Positions 56,750 to 64,000 of a stretch of 64,000 nt of DNA are shown here, piece after piece. Position 1 is the stretch's first letter; the number at the start of each line of letters is the position of its first letter. The stretch covers positions 930,001 through 994,000 of the forward strand of contig NZ_AP028929.1 in NCBI RefSeq assembly GCF_041154385.1, read 5' to 3'. A program made the position numbers and the translations under genes. Source of the DNA: Streptococcus sp. SN-1 (lineage in GTDB: Bacteria; Bacillota; Bacilli; Lactobacillales; Streptococcaceae). The notes under the pieces are model-generated. The model was not told the DNA's origin and made no database searches. It was given only the letters and a program-made list of their open reading frames with translations.

Positions 56750-58468
56750 TTATTTTACAAAAGCATTGATTTCTGCTTCGATGTTAGCAATCTTAGCTTG
56801 TGATTTTTCGTTGGTTTCCCCTACAACTGCAATGTAGAACTTGATTTTTGGTTCTGTCCCTGAAGGGCGAACAGCAATCCATGAACCGTCAGCAAGTGTG
56901 TATTTCAAAACATCACTTGGAGGAGTTGTCAAGTTTGTAACAGTACCGTCAGCAGCAGTAGCAGTTTGTGCCTTGAAGTCTTCTACGACAGTGATAGCTG
57001 TTGTGTTCCATTCTTTTGGAGCATTGTTACGGAATTTAGCCATAATCGCTTTGATTTGTTCAGCACCATCGACACCTGAAAGAGTAACAGAGATTGTCTT
57101 TTCTGCGTAGTAGCCGTACTCTTTGTAGATTTCTTCGATACCATCAGCAAGTGTCAAACCGCGTGAACGGTAGTAGGCAGCAAGTTCAGCAACGACTAGA
57201 ACAGCTTGGATAGCGTCTTTATCACGTACGAATGGTTTAATCAAGTAACCGAAGCTTTCTTCAAATCCCATCATGTAAGTGTGATTGTGTTTTTCTTCGA
57301 ATTCTTGGATTTTTTCAGCGATAAATTTGAAACCAGTCAAGACGTTGAACATAGTTGCGCCGTAGCTTTCAGCAATCTTAGTTACCAAGTCAGTTGATAC
57401 GATAGATTTGCAGAGAGCGGCATTTTCAGGAAGAGTTCCAGCATTTTTGTGGGCTTCCAAGATGTACTTAGCCATGATAGCACCGATTTGGTTACCTGAA
57501 AGGTTGAGGTAGCTACCATCTTTTTGAAGAACTTCCACACCAACACGGTCAGCGTCTGGGTCAGTTGCTACAAGAACATCTGCACCAACTTGACGACCAA
57601 GTTCTTCAGCAAGTGCAAAGGCTGCTTGGCTTTCTGGGTTTGGAGATTTTACAGTTGAGAAGTCTGGGTCAGCAGTTGCTTGCGCTTCAACGACTTGAAC
57701 AGAGTCAAATCCTGCTTGGGCAAGAGCACGACGAGCCAACATTTCACCAGTACCATGAAGTGGTGTGTAGACAATCTTCATGTCTTTACCAAATTCTTCA
57801 ATCAAGGCTGGGTTGATGTTTACGTCCTTAACCTCTTTAAGGTATTCTACGTCAACAGCTTCTCCGATAACTTCAATCAAGCCAGAAGCTTTTTCAGCTT
57901 CCACATCAGCAACTTCTACCGCAAATGGGTTTTCGATTGCACGGATATAAGTAGTCAAAGCGTCTGCGTCGTGTGGAGGCATTTGTCCACCGTCTTCACC
58001 GTAAACCTTGTAACCGTTAAATGGAGCAGGGTTGTGGCTGGCTGTGACCATGATACCTGCGAAACAGTTGAGATGACGAACTGCAAATGAGAGTTCTGGA
58101 GTTGGACGAAGGCTTTCAAATACATAAGATTTGATGCCGTGTTTAGCAAGAACTGCCGCAGATTCAAAGGCAAACTCAGGTGAGAAGTGACGGCTATCGT
58201 AGGCGATTGCGACACCACGTTCTTTTTCGTTTCCACCTTTTGACTCAATCAAACGAGCCAATCCCTCAGTAGCTTGGCGAACAACGTAGATGTTGATGCG
58301 GTTTGTACCAGCACCAATCAAGCCACGCATACCTGCAGTACCAAATTCAAGATTTGTATAGAAGGCATCTTCCTTTGTTTTTTCGTCCATATTTTCCAAA
58401 TCTTGACGAAGGTAGTCAGGAAGCTCCGCAAAATCAACCCATTTCTGGTAATTTTCTTGGTAAGACAT
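56750..58468 (-). CDS. pgm: Phosphoglucomutase (alpha-phosphohexomutase family)
   Basis: Interconverts glucose-1-phosphate and glucose-6-phosphate, supplying UDP-glucose for capsule, teichoic acid and glycolipid synthesis. The 572-residue protein carries the phosphoserine loop V-T-A-S-H-N-P, the metal-binding D-P-D-A-D-R, the sugar loop G-F-E-E-S-F-G and the C-terminal phosphate site R-P-S-G-T-E-P-K. RBS AAGGAG. It is monocistronic with its own terminator. Confidence 0.96.
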   Translation of the reverse strand: MSYQENYQKWVDFAELPDYLRQDLENMDEKTKEDAFYTNLEFGTAGMRGLIGAGTNRINIYVVRQATEGLARLIESKGGNEKERGVAIAYDSRHFSPEFAFESAAVLAKHGIKSYVFESLRPTPELSFAVRHLNCFAGIMVTASHNPAPFNGYKVYGEDGGQMPPHDADALTTYIRAIENPFAVEVADVEAEKASGLIEVIGEAVDVEYLKEVKDVNINPALIEEFGKDMKIVYTPLHGTGEMLARRALAQAGFDSVQVVEAQATADPDFSTVKSPNPESQAAFALAEELGRQVGADVLVATDPDADRVGVEVLQKDGSYLNLSGNQIGAIMAKYILEAHKNAGTLPENAALCKSIVSTDLVTKIAESYGATMFNVLTGFKFIAEKIQEFEEKHNHTYMMGFEESFGYLIKPFVRDKDAIQAVLVVAELAAYYRSRGLTLADGIEEIYKEYGYYAEKTISVTLSGVDGAEQIKAIMAKFRNNAPKEWNTTAITVVEDFKAQTATAADGTVTNLTTPPSDVLKYTLADGSWIAVRPSGTEPKIKFYIAVVGETNEKSQAKIANIEAEINAFVK

Positions 58469-58586
58469 TAAAATTCTCCTTTTTGTAAATTGTTTTAACC
58501 GTTCACATTATAGCACTTTTTAGCGTTTTAGTAAAACGGTAGCATAATTTTCAGAAAAGTAGTGACATATGCCTGTTTATCAAGTC

Positions 58587-58615
58587 TTGAATGCCTTAGG
58601 GAAACATGCTATACT
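58587..58615 (+). promoter_or_regulatory. Promoter of the ABC-F gene (leaderless)
   Basis: TTGAAT at 58587-58592, a 17-base spacer ending in TGC, and TATACT at 58610-58615. Six bases then separate it from the ATG at 58622, so transcription should start at that A. Confidence 0.7.
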
Positions 58616-58621
58616 ACTTGT

Positions 58622-60523
58622 ATGATTATTTTACAAGCTAATAAAATTGAACGTTCATTTGCAGGAGAGGTTCTTTTTGATAATATCAACCTGCAGGTTG
58701 ATGAACGTGATAGGATTGCCCTTGTTGGGAAAAATGGAGCAGGTAAGTCTACTCTTTTGAAGATTTTGGTTGGAGAAGAGGAGCCAACTAGCGGAGAAAT
58801 CAATAAGAAAAAAGATATTTCTCTGTCTTACCTAGCCCAAGATAGCCGTTTTGAATCTGAAAATACCATCTACGATGAGATGCTTCATGTATTTGATGAC
58901 TTACGTCGGATGGAGAAACAACTTCGTCAGATGGAGCTGGAGATGGGTGAAAAGTCTGGTGAAGATTTAGAGAAACTGATGTCAGATTACGATCGCTTAT
59001 CAGAGAATTTTCGCCAAGCAGGTGGCTTTACCTATGAAGCCGATATTCGAGCGATTTTAAATGGATTCAAGTTTGATGAATCTATGTGGCAGATGAAAAT
59101 TGCTGAGCTTTCTGGTGGTCAAAATACTCGCTTGGCACTTGCCAAAATGCTTCTTGAAAAGCCCAATCTCTTGGTCTTGGACGAGCCAACCAACCACTTG
59201 GATATCGAAACCATCGCCTGGCTAGAGAATTACTTGGTAAATTATAGCGGTGCTCTCATTATTGTCAGCCACGACCGTTATTTCTTGGACAAGGTTGCAA
59301 CGATTACGCTGGATTTGACCAAGCATTCTTTGGATCGCTATGTTGGCAACTACTCTCGTTTTGTCGAGCTGAGGGAGCAAAAGATAGCTACTGAGGCAAA
59401 AAACTATGAAAAGCAACAGAAGGAAATTGCAGCTCTGGAAGACTTTGTCAATCGCAATCTAGTCCGAGCTTCGACGACCAAACGTGCCCAATCTCGTCGT
59501 AAACAACTGGAAAAAATGGAGCGTTTGGACAAGCCTGAAGCTGGTAAGAAATCAGCCAACATGACCTTCCAGTCTGAAAAAACGTCGGGCAATGTTGTTT
59601 TGACTGTTGAAAATGTGGCTATTGGCTATGATGGGGAAGTACTGTCAGAGCCTATCAACCTAGACCTTCGTAAGATGAATGCTGTTGCTATCGTTGGTCC
59701 CAATGGTATCGGCAAGTCAACTTTTATTAAATCAATCGTGGACCAGATTCCTTTTATCAAGGGTGAAAAGCGATTTGGCGCCAATGTGGAGGTTGGTTAC
59801 TATGACCAAACCCAAAGTAAGTTGACAGCAAGTAATACGGTGCTGGATGAACTCTGGAATGATTTTAAACTGACACCAGAAGTTGAAATCCGTAACCGTC
59901 TAGGTGCCTTTCTTTTTTCAGGAGATGATGTTAAAAAATCAGTTGGTATGCTGTCTGGAGGAGAGAAAGCTCGTTTGCTTTTGGCTAAATTGTCTATGGA
60001 AAACAACAACTTCTTGATTCTGGACGAGCCGACCAACCATCTGGATATTGATAGCAAGGAAGTGTTGGAAAATGCCTTGATTGATTTTGATGGGACCTTG
60101 CTCTTTGTCAGCCACGACCGTTACTTTATCAATCGTGTGGCAACTCATGTTTTAGAATTATCTGAAAATGGTTCGATTCTCTATCTTGGAGATTACGACT
60201 ATTATGTCGATAAAAAGGCTGAAATGGAAGTCAGTCAGATAGAGGAAGATTCAACCAGCAATCAAGCAAAAGAAGCAAGTCCAGTCAATGATTATCAGGC
60301 ACAGAAAGAAAGTCAAAAAGAAGTTCGTAAGCTCATGCGACAAATTGAAAGTCTAGAAGCTGAAATCGAAGAGTTAGAAAGTCAAAGCCAAGTCATTTCT
60401 GAACAAATGTTGGAGACAAACGATGCCGAAAAACTGATGGAATTGCAGGCTGAACTGGACAAAATCAGCCACCGTCAGGAAGAAGCCATGCTTGAGTGGG
60501 AAGAATTGTCAGAGCAGGTGTAA
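58622..60523 (+). CDS. ABC-F family ATPase
   Basis: 633-residue soluble protein with two ABC domains and no membrane segment. Such ABC-F proteins act on the ribosome in translation or antibiotic protection. Domain 1 has G-K-N-G-A-G-K-S-T, L-S-G-G-Q and L-D-E-P-T-N-H-L-D. Domain 2 has G-P-N-G-I-G-K-S-T and L-S-G-G-E. The interdomain linker is basic and helical, and a C-terminal coiled coil runs from about residue 575. The longer frame from 58562 is rejected, since the promoter lies within it. No Shine-Dalgarno is visible. The next gene starts 2 bases after the stop. Confidence 0.92.
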   Translation: MIILQANKIERSFAGEVLFDNINLQVDERDRIALVGKNGAGKSTLLKILVGEEEPTSGEINKKKDISLSYLAQDSRFESENTIYDEMLHVFDDLRRMEKQLRQMELEMGEKSGEDLEKLMSDYDRLSENFRQAGGFTYEADIRAILNGFKFDESMWQMKIAELSGGQNTRLALAKMLLEKPNLLVLDEPTNHLDIETIAWLENYLVNYSGALIIVSHDRYFLDKVATITLDLTKHSLDRYVGNYSRFVELREQKIATEAKNYEKQQKEIAALEDFVNRNLVRASTTKRAQSRRKQLEKMERLDKPEAGKKSANMTFQSEKTSGNVVLTVENVAIGYDGEVLSEPINLDLRKMNAVAIVGPNGIGKSTFIKSIVDQIPFIKGEKRFGANVEVGYYDQTQSKLTASNTVLDELWNDFKLTPEVEIRNRLGAFLFSGDDVKKSVGMLSGGEKARLLLAKLSMENNNFLILDEPTNHLDIDSKEVLENALIDFDGTLLFVSHDRYFINRVATHVLELSENGSILYLGDYDYYVDKKAEMEVSQIEEDSTSNQAKEASPVNDYQAQKESQKEVRKLMRQIESLEAEIEELESQSQVISEQMLETNDAEKLMELQAELDKISHRQEEAMLEWEELSEQV

Positions 60524-60525
60524 AG

Positions 60526-61389
60526 ATGGAACATCTTGGAAAAGTATTTCGTGAATTTCGGACAAGTGGTAATTATTCCTTAAAGGAGGCCGCAGGCGAG
60601 TCCTGTTCAACTTCTCAGTTATCTCGCTTTGAGCTTGGGGAGTCTGACCTAGCAGTCTCACGTTTCTTTGAGCTTTTGGATAACATTCATGTCACAATCG
60701 AAAATTTCATGGATAAGGCAAGGAATTTTCATAATCATGAACATGTTGCCATGATGGGACAAATTGTGCCTCTTTACTATTCAAATGATATTGCAGGTTT
60801 TCAAAAGCTTCAAATAGAACAACTTGAAAAGGCTAAGAGTTCGACGACTCCCCTTTATTTTGAGCTGAACTGGATTTTGTTACAAGGTTTGATTTGTCAA
60901 AGAGATTCGAGTTATGAGATGAAGCAGGATGATTTGGATAAGGTAGCAGATTATCTCTTTAAAACAGAAGAATGGACCATGTATGAGTTGATTCTGTTTG
61001 GTAACCTCTATAGTTTCTACGATGTGGATTATGTCACTCGGATTGGTAGAGAAGTTATGGAGAGGGAGGAATTTTACCTAGAGATTGGTCGCCATAAGAG
61101 ATTAGTGTTGATTTTGGCCCTCAATTGTTACCAGCATTGTTTAGAGCATTCTTCTTTTGACAATGCAAGCTATTTTGAGGCTTATACAGAGAAGATTATT
61201 GGTAAAAACATTAGTCTGTATGAACGAAATATTTTACATTACTTAAAAGGTTTTGCCTTGTACCAAAAAGGACAGTGTAAAGAAGGCTGTAAGCAGATGA
61301 AAGAGGCCATGCATATTTTTGACGTGCTAGGTCTTCCAGAGCAAGTAGCCTACTATCAGGAACACTACGAGAAATTTGTCAAAGATTAA
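60526..61389 (+). CDS. Rgg/MutR-family transcriptional regulator
   Basis: 287-residue cytosolic regulator. The N-terminal helix-turn-helix (about residues 5-60; S-T-S-Q-L-S-R-F-E-L-G-E) is followed by a long helical C-terminal domain of the Rgg/TPR type that can bind peptide pheromones. No small SHP-like pheromone gene was found beside it. It starts 2 bases after the ABC-F stop and may be co-expressed with it. The adjacent MFS gene is its most obvious target. Confidence 0.88.
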   Translation: MEHLGKVFREFRTSGNYSLKEAAGESCSTSQLSRFELGESDLAVSRFFELLDNIHVTIENFMDKARNFHNHEHVAMMGQIVPLYYSNDIAGFQKLQIEQLEKAKSSTTPLYFELNWILLQGLICQRDSSYEMKQDDLDKVADYLFKTEEWTMYELILFGNLYSFYDVDYVTRIGREVMEREEFYLEIGRHKRLVLILALNCYQHCLEHSSFDNASYFEAYTEKIIGKNISLYERNILHYLKGFALYQKGQCKEGCKQMKEAMHIFDVLGLPEQVAYYQEHYEKFVKD

Positions 61390-61409
61390 TTTTCCCAAAT
61401 AAGGGAAAA
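61390..61409 (+). terminator. Terminator-like hairpin after the rgg gene
   Basis: TTTTCCC / GGGAAAA inverted repeat with loop AAATAA, followed by A-rich rather than T-rich sequence, so possibly more effective on the other strand. Confidence 0.4.
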
Positions 61410-61468
61410 AATAAAAAGCTCCTTTCAGTTTTGATACAATAGTTTCAAAATTTGAGAGGAGTTTTTAT

Positions 61469-62647
61469 ATGAATCGCTATGCAGTACAGTTGATTAGTCG
61501 TGGAGCTGTTAACAAGATAGGGAATATGCTCTATGATTATGGAAATAGTGTCTGGTTGGCTTCCATGGGGACTATCGGGCAGACTGTTTTAGGAATGTAT
61601 CAGATTTCTGAACTCGTCACATCTATTCTCGTAAATCCCTTTGGCGGAGTCATTTCAGACCGATTTTCTCGTCGTAAGATTTTAATGGAGACAGACCTTG
61701 TTTGTGGGATTCTTTGTCTGGCTATTTCTTTCATAAGGAATGATAGCTGGATGATTGGGGCTTTGATTGTTGCTAACATTGTGCAGGCTATTGCTTTTGC
61801 CTTTTCTAGACCGGCAAATAAGGCCATTATCACAGAATTGGTAGAGAAGGATGAACTGGTCCTCTACAATTCTCGTTTGGAATTAGTGATGCAGGTTGTC
61901 AGTGTGAGTTCCCCTGTACTATCTTTTCTGGTCTTACAATTTGCAAGTCTTCGCATTACCTTGGTATTAGATGCCCTTAGTTTTTTTCTCGCTTTTGGCT
62001 TAGTAGCCTTGCTTCCAAAGAAAGAAGAGAAGACTTTGGGGGAGAAGAAACTTACATTCAAAGTTATTTTTTCTGATATCAAGGAGGGAGTTCACTATAT
62101 TGTGAAGCAAAAGGAAATCTTCTTTTTGTTAGTCATGGCTTCAAGTGTCAATTTTTTCTTCGCAGCTTTTAATTACCTCCTTCCCTTTTCGAATCAGCTT
62201 TACGGGTCAGAAGGAGCCTATGCCACTATTTTGACAATGGGGGCTATCGGATCTATTGTTGGGGCTTTGCTAGCTAGTAAGATTAAAGCCAGTATGGAAA
62301 TGCTTCTGTTTTTATTGGCTCTGACTGGACTTGGAGTGATGATAATGGGCTTCACTCTCCCATCCTATCTGACTTTTTCAGGAAATTTCGTTTGTGAATT
62401 GTTTATGACGATGTTCAATGTTCACTTTTTTACTCAGGTACAAACCAAGGTTGAAGGTGAATATCTTGGTAGAGTTCTCAGTTCGATTTATACCTTAGCT
62501 ATACTATTTATGCCTATTGCAACAGGTTTAATGACCTGGCTTCCAAGTGTTCATCTTTATTCTTTCTTGATTATTGGGCTAGGAGTTGTCATCTTATCCT
62601 TCTTAGCTTTAGGCTATGTACGAACTCGTTTTGAAAAAGAGACATAA
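61469..62647 (+). CDS. MFS-family transporter
   Basis: 392-residue protein with about 12 membrane helices. The major-facilitator loop G-G-V-I-S-D-R-F-S-R-R-K lies between TM2 and TM3. It resembles the streptococcal macrolide/multidrug exporters in general layout, but the substrate cannot be read from sequence. RBS GAGAGGAG. A TACAAT -10 candidate lies at 61435-61440. Linked to the Rgg regulator just upstream. Confidence 0.87.
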   Translation: MNRYAVQLISRGAVNKIGNMLYDYGNSVWLASMGTIGQTVLGMYQISELVTSILVNPFGGVISDRFSRRKILMETDLVCGILCLAISFIRNDSWMIGALIVANIVQAIAFAFSRPANKAIITELVEKDELVLYNSRLELVMQVVSVSSPVLSFLVLQFASLRITLVLDALSFFLAFGLVALLPKKEEKTLGEKKLTFKVIFSDIKEGVHYIVKQKEIFFLLVMASSVNFFFAAFNYLLPFSNQLYGSEGAYATILTMGAIGSIVGALLASKIKASMEMLLFLLALTGLGVMIMGFTLPSYLTFSGNFVCELFMTMFNVHFFTQVQTKVEGEYLGRVLSSIYTLAILFMPIATGLMTWLPSVHLYSFLIIGLGVVILSFLALGYVRTRFEKET

Positions 62648-62691
62648 GTTTGTTTGGACTTCAAAAATAATTCCAATCTAAGTGTTTTTTC

Positions 62692-62716
62692 CGCCCTTCT
62701 CGTTTGTGAGGAGGGC
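62692..62716 (-). terminator. Hairpin between the MFS and ligA genes
   Basis: Inverted repeat CGCCCTTCTC / GAGGAGGGC. The only T run lies on its left (GTTTTTTC), so termination in the rightward direction is doubtful. Confidence 0.35.
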
Positions 62717-62724
62717 TTACTTTA

Positions 62725-64000
<1,276 letters not shown>

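Noticed and set aside
58562..58621. 20-residue extension of the ABC-F protein
   Set aside because: The -35 and -10 elements of its promoter lie within this stretch, and family similarity begins at M-I-I-L-Q-A-N-K.
60526..62647. Rgg-SHP quorum-sensing pair
   Set aside because: No short hydrophobic-peptide frame with a ribosome-binding site was found next to the regulator on either strand.

Overview
The window is chromosomal DNA of a mitis-group streptococcus, either Streptococcus pneumoniae or a very close relative such as S. mitis or S. pseudopneumoniae. The support is: near-pneumococcal housekeeping proteins, three BOX elements, a zinc-regulated AdcAII/histidine-triad pair, two M26 (IgA1-protease family) zinc metalloproteases beside rexAB, and a tmRNA whose tag reads AKNNTSYALAA. 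From memory, the gene order matches several separate pneumococcal blocks joined differently, which favours a non-pneumococcal mitis-group strain. This cannot be settled without a search.

Layout. 1-2.7 kb: NAD kinase (5' end cut by the window), an RluA-type pseudouridine synthase and phosphotransacetylase. 2.8-7 kb: peptidase T, a frameshifted ferrochelatase-like gene, MscL, a GtrA protein, and a preQ1-II riboswitch with QueT. 7-9.7 kb: tRNA-Thr(GGT), a BOX element, a structured RNA of the asd-motif type, then asd and dapA (lysine/diaminopimelate branch). 9.7-19 kb: mnmE, a tautomerase, the tdk-prfA-prmC-tsaC-GNAT run, glyA, a nucleoid-associated protein, the PvaA/Pmp23 lysozyme-like protein and a DUF1002 secreted protein. 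19-26 kb: an amino-acid permease, a BOX element, a promoter overlapped by an AdcR-like operator, adcAII, a large Pht protein with seven histidine triads, and a CPBP-family membrane protease. 26-34 kb: rexB-rexA and an unrecognised 392-residue gene.

34.4-46.7 kb is the accessory centrepiece: two head-to-tail M26 metalloprotease genes carrying the same 51-bp (17-residue) repeat. The first also contains what looks like a complete chymotrypsin/V8-type serine protease domain (His694, Asp749, Ser820) upstream of the zinc site (HEMTH, 1817-1821). Most of its length is much more AT-rich than its neighbours. A surface protein with two unrelated proteolytic centres and mosaic composition is the most unusual object in the window.

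47-64 kb returns to core genes: a PyrR-attenuated uracil permease, rsmG, lemA-htpX, a BOX element, rlmB, def, a CapA-like protein, a Cof hydrolase, an SGNH esterase, tmRNA, a thioredoxin-like protein, phosphoglucomutase, an ABC-F ATPase, an Rgg-type regulator with an MFS exporter, and the start of ligA.

One pattern crosses gene boundaries. Four genes (GtrA, rlmB, ABC-F and ligA) have an extended -10 promoter ending exactly 6 nt before the ATG, which predicts leaderless mRNAs.
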